From assembly GCF_965638725.1 (NCBI RefSeq), contig NC_134949.1, forward strand, positions 48,946,151 through 49,010,150: DNA of 64,000 nucleotides, in the 5' to 3' direction. This document shows, in pieces, positions 12,201 through 27,200 of this stretch. Within the stretch, counting starts at the first letter, position 1, and every line of letters starts with the position of its first letter. The position numbers were made by a program, and so were the translations under genes. The notes under the pieces were generated by a model. It ran no database searches, was not told the origin of the DNA, and was given only the letters and a program-made list of their open reading frames with translations. Source of the DNA: Aptenodytes patagonicus. Its lineage: Eukaryota > Chordata > Aves > Sphenisciformes > Spheniscidae.

Positions 12201-15200
12201 CTCTGCACATTCACATGGTTAGATGTAGATTCAAATGCAGCCAAGCTGGAAAATGCAGGTTGCTGGCTTCCAGTTTTTGTTTCAGATTGTTATCCACATG
12301 GTAAGGTATTGAAATACTTTCTAAGTTCAGCAAAAATGCTGACATTATTCCACAAAGCACAAATACAATACATTTAAGCAGCAAGGAACACAAAATACTT
12401 CCTTTACCAGAATTATCCAGAAGTCTACAGCTGATCTGAAGAAGGGAGGTAAGTAACTGGCTTCTGTATAGAAGCAGCTAACAAAGCCAGTACTTAAGGG
12501 TACTAGATCTCTTCCGGATTCGTATCAGAGACCTATATACTGATTCTACATACTAATATAGAATGAGAAAATAAAATACGGATAATATAAAACTATCTTC
12601 AAAAGAGGAAAGAAAAATTGTGAAAATGAAAGTCTAATTTGTTTGCTAATATTTAAAAAGGAATTAACACTTGTGTTCATCTTCCTTACTTCATTCTCAA
12701 TTCCTACCTTGTTACAACAACGGACTTCCAGCTTTTGCTGTCAGCTCTGTCAAATTGGCTCTCAGCCAAATTTAGCCTCTTAATGGTTTCCTCCAGCTGT
12801 ACAGTTAACTTCTTATTTAATATCTCCAAGTTATTCTTCGCTATTCGTAGCTTCTCTCCACTGTCAGCTTCCTATTGTTCAATAAAAACACAGGTTTATG
12901 GAATACTTAACCTCACATGAAGCACAGGATTATCTAAAATGATGGTGAGATAGGGTCAGTGCTGATTTAGAGGAAAACAGTGCATCCAAGATCACTAGCA
13001 CTACAACTTCCAAATTCCGTCTTGGGCTGTCTCCTCTCCACATATAATTAAAAATTCTGTCATAGCAGTATCAGTGCTTAGAAAAGGGTCCATTCCACAT
13101 CAACCATTTAAAAAAAAGAAAAAAAAAGAAAGATACTGGCCACAACCAGTAACTACAGTAACTAATGGAAATAAAGGGATGCATTACAACCATCATACCT
13201 TTTTCAGTTCTTTACGCAGCCTCTCGTTTTCAGTAATGACTTTTTCCATTCCTTTGGTTTTAGATTCATAATGCACACTCAGCTGGCCCCCCAGATGAAG
13301 TTTCATTTTTTCCATTTCAGACTAAATATCAAACAGTTTGTTAAAACACATATACATTGCTTAGTAGAAAATTTCAGATTTCCATTTTTAAAATACAGCA
13401 TAGTTGCAGCTACCTAGCACAGTGAACATAACATTTCATCACATATTTAAACATGTCCTTAAGAAACAGAGTACCTTTACACAAATCATGCAGTAAGTTA
13501 TGCTAAAATGAAGTTTTGCTTTTGTGTTCTACACGTTTCATAGCTGGTATTTTTAAAACACTTTCGTGCCAATCAATGTCAACAACAGGCTTGCTGCTCC
13601 ATTTTCCTACTAACTTGCATATAAACTGCTATCTAAATATAGTTATTGGAGATAGATCAGTACCTTTAGCCTCTCATTTTCCCGTTCAAGACCAAGTAAT
13701 TTCTCATTAGAAACCACAGCAGGAGCTTTTTTCAGCTCTTCATTTTCTCTTTGGACTCTCTCTACAACCTTTTTCATCAAACCAATTGTTTTTTCCAATT
13801 CTGGGACTGTCTTTCCACTTCTACCAGCCTATAGAGAGGGAAGAAAAAAAAGTAAAAGGAAATAAACCATTCATCTTAACATTCTGAGATACTCCAAATC
13901 TTACTTTTTCGCTTATTTTCCCATTGCAATTTATATTTACAAAAAAGATGTTATATTTTGGTGTGACTTGAACACCAAAGTTCTTGCATACTTAGCTCCC
14001 CAAAATGATATATTCACCCCAAAGTCACCATATCAGCTCCTTCATTTTCTGTGTTACCCAGGAAAGCTGCAGTTAGTCTCAAAATCTGCTGTACTTTATG
14101 AACTAAACTGAAACATTAGGAAAATAAATCAAAGTACTACTTTTTTTGTTTTAGCTTTTCTTGTAGAGCAATTACCTGATCCAATAGACCGTGCAATTGC
14201 TTGAATCCTAATACTGTCTGAGGGGGGAAAAAAAAAAAAAAAGAATGGCTGGGAGCTTGAGGGAGGAAAAGGGGGCCCTTTTTTAGCAACCATACTTCTG
14301 CTGGATTAAAGTGACAGAAGAACTGCATCTTAAAGCATGAGTAAATCTTCTCCCCTTCCCAAGGCATATATTCTTGCAGAGTGATAAATAAATAAATAAA
14401 TATGGGGAGAAAAGCTTGTAATTTCTCCATTTTTCTTCTTTCGCTACGTTCATTTATGAGGTAGAAAAGATGTTAAAGGGTGTTCAAATGCATTTGTTTT
14501 CTCATCATTTTTGTAGTGACTGTTTTCCTCAGCCAGTAATAGTTTAAAGATGCTGTTGTTTCTAGTTCTGCGCCCAGGAAGTACCTCCTTTTCTTTCTAC
14601 AGAGGTAAGGAGCACAGTACAGTGGAAAACGCGGAAGATTTTACTCCCTGGAGCCCTATAGAAACCTATATAGCGACCAAGCTTTGGAAGTAAAAATGAC
14701 TTATTCTTTCTTCTCTAAAATAACTGGAGGGATTAGGAGGTTTGTGTTGGTACACAGCAGAGTTAAAGAAAAACCTCTGTCAGATCTTGGTGCCTGAAAA
14801 GGGAGGAAGATTCAGAATTTGCTGCCTCCTCAGAACCTTTGCATGAAACAGTTTTATAAACTGAATTTCCTTACCCAAAAACTACCACTGCATAAGAGAG
14901 AGGCAGATACACAAGCAGTCCATGCAAGGTACAAGTAAAAGAATGGGAAATACACAATCTTTTCCAGGTACCAAGAAGTACAACCCATTCTCCTTGTATA
15001 CTGAAAGAGCTACGAAGGCACTTAAGAGCTTTTATTAAATCAGCTTCCTTTAAAAGGTCACACAAATAGTTTGACAAGTTAGTGGCAAGAGAGATACTGG
15101 GCACTGCTGAAGCCTTTTTTTCCTGTAACTTCTGAAATATTGCTCTATTAAAGTAGCTGACAGTAGCTAGGGTAAAATTTAACTGTGTCATTTTGCATAG

Positions 15201-18200
15201 TACAACAAAAAAAAACTTCACTAATAATAACTTACACTTTCTAGCATCTGCATCAAATCAAAATCCTATCTTTTAAATCATAAAGCTGTAACGATTATGC
15301 ATTTACATAAATACATGAATATAATTTTCAGTTTTCATATAATTCATAATTTAGCTTCAATAAAATATTGCTTTTTCGGTATTTTGGTTTCATTTAATTA
15401 TGATGAAAAATGCTATTACAATACTCACCCCTCTAATGCTGCCCAGCTTTCGTTCAACATTTGCTTTCTCTTTTTTGAGAAGTTCACACATTTCTTTTAA
15501 GTCACCTACTTGGTCCTAAAAAACCAAAGTAATAAACAACTTATTTAGATTTCAAATTGAGGTGAACAGTAACAAAATTACAGTTGGTTTACTTTGAAAA
15601 ATGTAAAGAGAAAGCAATTTCCGATCGCAATGACATTTTTCATCATTTCTACCAGCCATTTGACTTTCTCATCTTCCATAAAAACATGAAAAACTTACAG
15701 TATGTACAGAAAAGATATTCATTTCTTCTTCAGCAATCCCCTAACCTGTGTCAGGGTAAAGGGGACTACAGGTAAAAAGATGATACCTTTAGTCTTGGCA
15801 AATCTTTATTGGCCTGCTCTAGCTGGAATCTTAGCTCAACGTTTTCAGATGACAATGTTAAATTTTCCTTTAAAACCTCTTGTTCTCTTCGATATTGATT
15901 GCCCGATCCTATTCCTGATGTCTTGAGAAAACGGAGGGAAAAAAAATTATTATTAAGTGGTAATGCACTACTCATTCTATCAGTTGTAGCTGATAAAGAG
16001 CAACAGCGAATTAGTATTTTTCACAGAAATAAAACAGATGACAGTTGTATCACCAGTTTTGATCTAACCTGCTCTGACTTTAACTCCTTCTCTGACATTT
16101 TCTAAACTTGCTTAACCTTTAAGGGAAGTTTACAGATCAGTATGAACCAGTAAAAATTTTGTCAAACGAAAATTAACTCTCAAACTATTGGGTAGAAATA
16201 AATCTCAAAGTCTAAAAGACAAAAAAGCTACTGAGTGTAGTAAGCTGTGACACTGTACCTGGGAACAGCATGTAATGTTAAGGACATATTCTGATATGTT
16301 TATTAAATAGTACATATGGCATCAGGAATTTCACTGAAGTCAGATTACAGAGCAAGTCAGGAAAAGTAGTGTATAACTCTAGTTCTTAGTCTGTTAGTTC
16401 CTACAATCTTAAGTCTTTATCCATGGAGGCTAGTAATTTCTATTACATAAAGAGTGCTTTGCATGCCTTATATTGCCAACTCCAATCGTAAGTATATGGT
16501 AAATTATTATGCCTGACTAGTAAAGAGTAAAACCTTTTGATGATATAATAATCAGCAGTTTTTACTTATGTAATTATGGAATTAACCATATGATCCATTA
16601 ATTCATCACTAATAATGATAGAAATAAAGTATTTGCTTCAATAAAGCGTATTTTTTTCTTAGTGTAAGTAATAACACATCAGAAGTCTCTTAAGGAATGA
16701 AGGTCATCAACTAGCTGCATGTATCATTGTGATTTTGTAAACTTTCTGGATCGAAATTTTAGAACTGACCATAGCTTACTTGTGAGTTGACATGCATGCC
16801 TATCATGAAAGTATAAGGTTTGCTTTATGGACCACTTGGTGACTACTTCAATATACCTGCAGACCATGCATAGGAAACCACTGCATTATCAAGATCAAGT
16901 TATTCTATTTCTACATCATTTATACAGAAGAAATGATAGAGGACTGCTACAGCATCAAACCTCGGGCATTTCACAAAATTCTGGGGTTGTTTCAACCCCG
17001 TCTGTACCACTTTGGTAAGTTTCATGTTTATCCTCTGCAGTGTGTTGATTCATTTCATTATTCACATTTATTTTTTCTGCTTCATAATCATTAGCTTGAT
17101 TAGAAGGTTCCCCTGAATCAGACTGATTGCAGCTCATTCTGTCAGTATAAGGCTCTTCTACACTTTCTTCTTCATCAACATTTGATTGCTTGAGTATTTC
17201 TTGCTTCCTCTCCTCTTCTTCAAATTCCTCATTAAATTTTCCATTTTCAGGTTGGGTTATATTTTCTTCTTTTTCACTGCAGTTCTCTTCATCAGCTTCA
17301 GCTATATTTTTGTTTTTCAATCCTTCCCTAGAAATATCTGTGTCCTTGCATTTCTCACTATCTTCAGGATGCTGTTCAGGAGACACTTCTGTGCTTGCAT
17401 TCACAGTAGCCTCATGGCCTTCATTATGCATGATGCATGTTTGCACGTGTGCTTCCTCATCTATTTCATTGCCATCAGTAATGCTATGATTAGTCTGATG
17501 TTTGATTTCATCCCTAATTGAAATAGATTTCTTTTGAAGGGAATTCAAATACTTTTGTTTACTGATACTGATAGGAACAGAGTTGGTCAGTTCAGTTTGG
17601 TCACATGTACTCTGATTCAAGTTGAAGATAGAATGAAGCATGAAAGAAAAGCAGAAGACAGTAAAACAAAACAGGAAATAAAGAAGCCTAGAATGTATTG
17701 TTAAATCTATTTCTTGAAAGATTAAGATAACCCAATAATGCAATATTTGCAATATATGAACCTTGTAAAAATCAAAACACAACAAAAACACCTAATGTAA
17801 CTGAAATGCAGCTCAGTATTTCCCCAACCTCTGTGTATCCCAATTTTTCAATCAATATGGAATATGAAAGTAGTCTCTCAGTTGCAGACTCACATATTTA
17901 AAAATACATATTCCTTATTTCTCCACATATGCTAGGATGCTGAATATTTCAGCTTCTACCTGTAGAACACTGAAAGTATAAGTTTTGGTTTTGGGGGGTT
18001 TTTTGGGGTTGGTTTTGTTGTGGTTTTTAAAAACACTAAAAGCTGAGTATTTCATATCCTGTTCTAGAATACTATAATTTGAAATAAAACCAGCTAAATG
18101 ACACAGAATACCAAATGGATAACAAATATTTTTGTTAAGTAGGTGCAATTCCTCTAGGTAATATGGTTACATCATTAACTTACCGAGGGTTTAGAATGTG

Positions 18201-21200
18201 TCTCTCTCGAACATTGTCTCTGCAATGCATGAAGCTTTTCCTGGAGGTATTGATTTTTGAAATGTAATTCTTCTACAACAGAATCTCGTGGGATTGCTTG
18301 CTGTGTTCTACATCAAAAAATGAATCAAGCCAAAACAAACAAATGGTTATTAATGCAGAAAAGCATCCCTTAAGGTAAAAAACCCATGAACTTCTGGATT
18401 ACTAGACTGGATTTTCTAGTATTACTGAGGTAGTTATGCTTAATCAGTGTTAGCCATATACACTATTTCAACTAATCCCCATGAATCGAAACTACTTACT
18501 TTGGCAGAAGGAATCTGCTCTTTTGTGATGTGTACAGCTTCTATTACTCAAGTACACTATCCACTGTGATAGTGGATACACTGATTAAGAATACACTCCC
18601 TAACTGCAACTTAGCAGTTCCAGTAACTTTCACCAACCCTAAATTGTAATTATAATTTTACACAATAGGAGCCAGATGTTTTTCATATTATTTAGCTTTT
18701 TAGAATAATGAACCAATGCTGCATATTCTCTGAACATGCACAATTGCTCCCAAGTAGCTTTAAGTTTGCTCGTCACAGACTCAGAGAAGGATTTTTGAAA
18801 TTCCCATGTTTTTTTCCTCATTGAATCAGTTGGTCTAACAGAGACTATCTATCTCTTTCCACAGATTTTTTTCTCATTTAGATTTTTTAGTTTTTATAGA
18901 TTCTTTTAAAATGCCTCTCACCTCATGTGAGCAACTTCATTTTCTAAATCTAGATTCCGTTTTCTTAGTTCTTCCAGTTCTTTTACAGTCTCTGAGGCTC
19001 TTACTCCAGTAACACGGTCAACAGTGACACCAGTAGTTTTCAGTTTCTTCTGTAGAGCAATTTTCTCTTTTTCAGTCCTGCAACATCCAGTAAATTTACA
19101 TTTAAAACTTTATTTGCTAACTTGCTTTCTTTAGGAGAAAATATTTTCTGTCTTAAAGAATCCACATTTGCAATTTATTTGCTCACTGAACCACACCCCC
19201 TTTTCTGTTTAATAAGGTTACCTTATAGACAGTACAGCTTTACCAACCCCACCCTCCCCCCCCAAACCCAAAAACTAAACCTGGAAAAAACAATGAACAT
19301 TAAGTCAGTATCATGCATGTCATAAACCACTTGCTGGTCTTGCCTGTGTTTTATGTGAAATTCATGCAAGTCTTGCAAAGAATAAATGCCATTTTGAAGC
19401 AGTTTCAAAGCACAATCTAACAACAGCTACAATCACCATCAGAGTTTCCTTTCTCTTCTGCATCTTTTATCAGTAAAACCCCACCGTTACTGTACTGAAA
19501 TAAATGTAACATTTGCAGAGGGTTTGCGCATGTGGTTTTTTTTAAAAGGCTTCCATCTCATTATTCTAGAACCGTGAGCACTGCAGTAGCACTACATATA
19601 ACAGTAGCACAGTATCCAATCCCAGCAATCTGATTAAATAACGCAGTGTGAGAAACAGCCTGTCTTCCTAAAGCTGTTATTTGTTTCATGGGAATAACAG
19701 AATGCTATATACAAGAAGCATAATAGAGGACTTAAATTAGTTTTATTCAGAGACAGTTTCTTGCAATAAAGGTTGTTGGCTTCTACATGGGAAAGGATAC
19801 TAGAGTAGTAGCCTGCTGCTTGAAAATTAACTAATCCTTTTAATCTCAATAGCAATGTCAAATTCTAGACATCAATCTTATAAACAAAACAATTATTACA
19901 TGGCAAACATATTTGGATTTCCCTTAGGTCATCATTTTGCAGCTGAATCTATTAAACCAACTCACTTGGTATAAATTTCCTTCAGTGTATTCAACTGTTT
20001 GGCTAAAGCATCTACTCCTTTTTCCTTTTCCCTTAGTTTGTTCCGCAATCCTTCCATTCTGATATGCCATTTTTTACCTTCTTCCCTTCTAATTATTTCC
20101 TCTTTGGAGGCCTGTGAAGCACATAAACAAATTATGTATTTCTTTTTCAATTTTTTTCTTAAAGCAAAATAAGCAAACAAGTTAGAAAACCAAGAATGAT
20201 ATATTCTTCATTTATCAATTTAAAACATGAAGCCATAGCAGGCATGTATTATTTACCTTATTTACCATAAGGTAAATAGCAGGCCCAGCTGGATACCTTA
20301 AGTATGCTGTAGTGACTGGTGTATAAAGCTGATGCAGTTTAATGCTACTACCAAATTCTTCCTTAGCTTTTAATATTCATTTTACAAAAAAGGAGTGACA
20401 CATTTTATGAAATTTAGAGGTGCTAGTGCAATGTATCCTTTTACTTTGAATTACACGTTAGTAAAGAAGACAGGTTAAAGAAAAAGAAGTGTTTTTCTAT
20501 GCCAGTTTACAGCAGATCTGTCTTCTGCAGCTCACCAGGAGTTTATATCCCCCTGCTGCACAGCTGTACAATTGGTCATTTTAGTTTATTTTTTCCTATG
20601 AGAAATGGAATCTCTACTTAAAGTTATAATTCAGTAACTATAAATTATACATCAGTTAAAACCTATGCCTATGTCATCACAAATGGCTACTGAAAAATCA
20701 CAGTCAATATTCCTGTAAACAATCTTTGGTTTTTTTAATTGGACTTTTTCCTTCTCCAGTTAGCCCCTGTACTTTCTTTTCTGTCTTCATTCTAAACAGT
20801 TACTGCTACTAAGGGACAGACAGAAAGCAAAATCTTGGAAAAAGGAAAAAACATGCCAAGTTTGAGAAAAATATCTCTAGACACTAAGCAACAGGTATTT
20901 AAAAAGTCTCAAATTAATTGGAAGCCTAAGTGCAGTCCTAGAATAATATTTAATATAATAAATAGTCTGAATGTCATTATACAAGCATGCTATAATATTC
21001 CAGTATACTTTATGATTACTATGACAAGCCACTAATCAGTTACTGAAGTAGTAAAATAACAAGCAAAAAACCAAACAACTGGTAAAATGAACACATCTCC
21101 AATCACTCAGAACCTCTTGTATGTGGAGATCACTCACTATTGTGAAGAATAATCACTTATACAGACATCATCCCTTTTAGGATTCACACCTTTGCTCCTA

Positions 21201-24200
21201 AGTACTTCATGTTTTTATCATTGCATTGATTTCGCAAATGCACATTTGACAGCACTTACGTAATCAATTTCACTGCTACCTATAAAATCTTAGTTTTCTA
21301 AGATTTGTAATGGATCTTTAATTCTACAAAAAGGGCAGTAAAACATTAATATACCAGTACTAAGCAACAAGAGCAGTAACAAAGACCATGGGAAACATGA
21401 AGAAGTTAGAGTCATGAAACTGCTTTTCTTCTGATCAAGTTTGGTTGGTTGGTTGGTTTTTTTTAGAGGCAATAGGGAGAGTTGAACTGCATAGACCTAG
21501 GCTGATGGTGTCTTTCAAAGCCATGATCTAAATATCACATACCTTGTCTTCTCTTACACCTTTTTTTTCTGTTTCTTCACACTTCTTCTCAAGTTCACTT
21601 TCCAACTTTTTGATTTTTTTCTGAAGTGCATCGATCAGATTTTGCTCATCAGCTTTGCTCTGAAAAATTACGAACTTTTACAAACTTAAAGTTTAATGAC
21701 CACTACCTAAGTATTTTTCTCCACTCAAAAAATAAGGACTTTAATTCCAATTGGTAGAATTAGTTTACAACCTGAATGATCTTTTTAAAATTATCTTTAA
21801 ATTATTAAAGTATTGGAGTGTAACTTTGCATTCTAAACTGAATAATCAGCAGCAAGTAGCTGAATTAAAAAAAATAATTTGACAATTCTACTATAAATCC
21901 TTTACTTTTCTTCTGAAAGGGGAAATAAGGACAGCCAGGAAGATCACAAAATTCCATTTTTCAAAAAAGCTTTGAAAGTGGTAATTCAACTCCTCAGACT
22001 CTTTCAAACATATTTCAAGGAGCAAGTATTTTTCAGTCTCTTCCTTTCATTTCAGGCATGCTTCCAACAGCAAAAGCCAATAGCTCACATGTAACCCAGC
22101 TGATAAGCAAACATAAATTTTTAAATCAAGTATAAGTCTCAATGCCTGCCAAAAGTACTTAATCTTCCTCCCCTAAACCAGCACATCTATGCAGAAACTT
22201 GACCAAGATCGAATATATTTTTAAAAATCACTTCTACCTGAATGCTACTGCTTAGCCTCCTAATCCGTTTCTTCAGTTCTTCATTTTCTTTTTCCACTCC
22301 ATTTTTTTCTCTCAACATTTTAGCAAATGCTTTTTGTTTCCTCTGAAGTTCTTGGTTCAACTCATCCCTTTCATCAGACAAAGAACTTTCCCTGGTTTTA
22401 CTTATTTTAAGGTTATCTGTAAGTTTTGTAATCTGATTATTTAATTCCTCTATCTGTGTCTAGAAGAAAACAAACAAACAAAGCAGCAAACCCCCAAAAT
22501 CAGGATTATCAGCAATACAACAATGCAATACAATGATATTACCCAGTACTCACCATAAGCCCCTTTGTTTGTCTGTCAACAATCTCCTGGACATTCATAT
22601 ATGCCTCTTTTTGTGATGCAGCAGAAATAATCTGCTGTTCAGCATTAGCAGTCATTTCTGCTCGGAGTTCCAGAAGTGCTTTACTCAAAGCCTGAAAATA
22701 ATAAATTCAAGTTCTTTTAAGTGAAGAAGCTGCTAATATGAACACTACAAAACAAGAAAAGGCAATTATATTTTACTATGTTATATTATGCAATTATATT
22801 CTACCTCCTGCTGTACTATACATAGAATTCTTCAAGCATTAAGCAACATTAAACATCTATGTGACATAGGGATTAATTTTTGTTGACTAACTTTCTGCTG
22901 CTTCTCTTTTATGGCTAACTGGCTCTTCAGCTGTTCCACCAGGTTTTTCAGTGTTGCTGTGGGTGCTCTATTATTTGCTTCTTTTTGGACCTCTAGTTCA
23001 GCTTTTACATTTGCTAATTGCTTCTCCATCTGAGATAACACGTTCCTCAATTCATTTGCTTCATCTTTTAGTTGTTCCACATCAACTGTGTGCTTTTCCT
23101 GAAGCCTAATAAAAAATAAGCATTAATAGGGTACACTGCAATAATTAAGTTAGCAAATTCCAAATAAATAACAAAGGGCATGATGTTATCTTTTTTATTA
23201 TTGTTAAAGCAAATGACACATAGATTTGGAAATAGCAAAAAAAGACTGACTCAACAAAGAAGGCCTCCATTTAATAAGAAAAATACTCAAGAAGATCAGC
23301 AAAATGAGATTAGAGCATTGTTCATTCTAATTCCTGGCCCTAACAGGTAAAGAAAGCATCATCCTTTTAAACAGGGGTTAAATTTTTGTGAGTTTAAACG
23401 TGTTAGGCAGCAAGCCTGAATGGATGTATCGGGGAAAAAAAAACCCAAAACACAAACCAGCAAGTATCACAGTAACTTAAAGACAACTCTCATACCAAGA
23501 CTCCTTGAATACTTTCTTTTTCACTGAATGGCCCAAAGCTAACAACTGAAAGGCATCTTTCCAAGACACAGTTCTTCAATATTAACCCCGATGAAGGGCT
23601 ACAGATTAAAAATAATTTACAATTACCAACCATAGTAAATCTCTTGAGTTAGTTTTTTCAGCCAAATCTTAAATTCAGCAAAAACATGTTCAATTTGATA
23701 GACCAGTCCTGTAGCAGCAATACATAATTGACTTGATCCAATGTATTTGTGACTGTTAACAGTCTAAAAACTTACTGGGCTCTGATAGTCTCAAACTGTT
23801 TGATTTTCATTAAAGTAATCTGTTTTTGTTTCTCCAAATCAGATGATGTTTTCTTTAATTTTCCAACAAGTGAAGCAAGAGAACTATCCTGTTCTGCTAC
23901 AGTTTGCTCCATTTCAGCTAAGCGGAGAAAATGTTTGCTGTTGGAAAGTGATAAAGAAGTCTTTTTCACTAACTCCTGTAAAACAGAACAAATGCATGTG
24001 ATAAACATTTTAAGCTTTAAATCAAAGGTAAGCATTAGTGATGCATTTTAAACTCAGTCCTGAATATAACCAAGCATTAATATCTTACATGTTTATTTAC
24101 TGAGATGTGATTCTTAGTCCACAGAGAAAGCAGTCACACTGGTTTGAAAAGAGTTTTGTGCATCAAATGATCCACAGAATAACCAGTTAAATACAGGCTT

Positions 24201-27200
24201 CACCTTATCATAAAGTGTCAAGAGAAAATTTGTATTGAAATGGGTTAGTTCAACATAACCACAGATTGAATGAAAAGAACAGAAAACAAAATATACCTGT
24301 CTCCCAGAAGTCTCCATAAATTAGGATGATATGAAAAATGCTCATATATACTGAGGTGGTAACTTTGGTTTTTTACACTCGACTTCTACGACTTTTTCGA
24401 CTTTTTACGACTCGAATTCTCTCAAGAACAATACAATAATTCTGTATCGACGACCCATTTATTTTTCCTGTCATCATTTATTACTTACTTTTGACTGCAA
24501 AGCTGTTCTTTTGAGCAACAATTTTAAAAATTTGGGAACAACTTCACTTATCCCACAAATACACATAACTCACCAAAGCAGTCTGTTTGAATTTATTAAG
24601 GGAATCGTCAGTATGCAAATGTAACTTCTGGTGTAGAACTCTAAGGTCTTCCTCATGCTTCTTTGCTATTTCCTCTTGTTCCTGTTAGTTCAAAATAAAA
24701 ATATAACTCTACTGATGCATACTATTCCAGAAAGTCATGAAACTACAGTAACTTCATGTTGATTGCTCACTCATTGCTCAGCATTGCTCCCCAAATTTTC
24801 CTCTGTCAGTTTTTAAAATTCTTTTCTTCTTGTTATAACCAATGATTTTTTTCCCCCCTTTTTAACACTACTGGAAAAAAATCTACTATTGCAGTTTTAA
24901 GCTATGTAGCAAGTAGTATGGTGCAACAGGACAGGAGCTGGAGAGCAAAACAGTTGGTGTTGGTCCTCACCAACTATGACTATCAATATGGATAGTGATA
25001 TCCATACTATGTACTTTTCAGGTCTATTTACTTTGGACTATAGTGTGATCCTGTGGATTGAATATCTGCTAGCAGACAGAGCACAGTAGGCTCATTTTTA
25101 GACTGCATCTTCTGGTTTAGTTCCAAACCAAAAAACTTGATTTCTCCCAGAAGAAATAGCTACACATGTTAACCAAAGCACACTAAGTGAAGATCATAGG
25201 AAGTCTGCTTTGGAAATGTGCTCCTGATCCAAACACACTAAAACTGATGCATGTTTAGTCTTGAAGTACCTCTTAGACACAAGGTTTATGCTTTAAAATA
25301 TGCTTTAAGGGGATAAAGAATAAAGAATATAAAGTATGCTTAGATTCACTGTTTATGCTTTAAAATATGCTTTAATTTACAATATGCTTTAAGAGGCGTA
25401 TTTGCCATAAATGCATGCCTTTCCTGTACCTTCCAAATTCACTAGAAGATGCAGTCCAGATACCTTTGTTGCAAGTACTGGAAAATCCCATATAAATATA
25501 CAATATACTGAGACCACTTCTCACAGCAGAATTTTAATTTTCTTCCTGTCACACTAATTTAATTCCTAGACAGACATCATATACATAACCTCTTGACTAA
25601 GCAAGCCTCCTATTGTAAGAAGTTAAAAAATTCTACATGAACTTTCTACATAAAAAATTACTAATTGTCTCTGTTCTGTTACCTCTGAGGTCAGAAAGTT
25701 TTAAAGATTTTACTGGCAATTAGATAAACAAAGAATCAACTAAAACAACTTAAAAATGGAAGAAATTTTGTGCAAGAAGTTTAACTACCTCTCTTGCTTT
25801 AGCAAGCAAACGTTGGTATTTTCTTAACACTTCCTCCTTTTGATTTAATCTTGCTTGCATATTTTCAATGGCTTGATGAGCAATTTTCATGGCATGATGG
25901 TACTCTGGATGATCTTCTTGTTTGCCTAATTCAGCCATTATTTTCTCTCTTTCTGATGTTGCAGGTAATCGAAGTCTTAGTTCATTTATAACTTTGTCTC
26001 TTGATAAAACATTTTGTTCAGCTTTCCACAGAGCAGTTTCCTTTTCTTTTAATTTCTACAACGAAAGGCAATTGTTGCATTTCCAGAATTCAAACACTTC
26101 AGAAAGATCTTACTTTTTAGAAAATGTGCCAGAAAGATTTGTCTTAATGGACTTAGAAACACAAAATGTTTTGCACTCAGTTCTGGCTGTATGGGATTAC
26201 TATTAGATTAAAAAAGTCCCAGAATATCATTACCGTGTCTTTATGTATTATTTGCTTGGCACAAGACACTTATGCAACTCATTTTGTGCTACCAAATTAA
26301 GAAGCTGGTGTTTTTCAAATTTCTTAAGACCCACAAAGTATCTTCTGTAACAGAATTTTAATTTAGCAACCCAAGATAAAAGGATTTTGCTATGCTACTT
26401 GTTAAATTTAATGTAACACTTGCTAAATTAACTAGCTATAGTCAACTGAAGTTTGTACAGCAAGAGCATCTTACCCTACTAAATGAACGTTCTAAAATAT
26501 TCAAAAATTTTCTCCGTTAATTTGTTCCAATGGAAAAAATATTTCATTTTAGTCATAGTGTGATTATATTATTTACATTTTCTCTGTGTTAAATACTTCT
26601 AAGGAATTGGACACATTTAAGTGACATTTAGAAAAGGGTATTTATTATATAAAAAAAAATTAAAGGGCATAGAAATACAAACTTTGTCCCTTTATATGAT
26701 AATTTATACATTTAATTACCTCCTCCAGTGATTTGCAGGTTGCCCTAGTTTCCAGGATTGTTCGAATATGCTCCCGAATCTTTCTCAAAGCCAACTCAAG
26801 TTGTTGTGGGAGTGGCAAACTAGGGTCTGGAACTGATCCTGTAGCCTCTTCTAACTGCACAGAAAGATTCATATTCATGTAATCTGACAGCTCCGGGAAA
26901 TGTGCTTATGAGTCTATTTTTAGTTAATTCAGTGCCTGTACCTTTAGAGCTGTACTGAGTATTTCATTTTGTTGATGATCATACAGGTCTAATTGGCGCT
27001 GCAGTTCTACTTCCCTCTGGTCCCAAGCCATTTGCCTTTCTTCATGAAACTGTAACAAATGTTTGATAAAGGTATTTTATTCATTGAAGGCAATGGGAAT
27101 TTTATAACCAACTTAAGCAGAAAAAAGAGAGATAACAAAATGTAAAACACTCAAATGTGCTATTAAAAAGAATTATGGAACCAAGATACAAACCTCTATG

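Noticed and set aside
14137-14430. 97-codon sense frame between CEP290 exons 49 and 50
   Set aside because: Exons 49 and 50 join directly in phase 0 across the P-loop-like motif as in human; the frame contains an A-run/pyrimidine tract and no compatible donor.
17186-17521. + strand frames across exon 47
   Set aside because: Antisense shadows of the acidic GA-rich exon; low-complexity Phe/Ser-rich translations.
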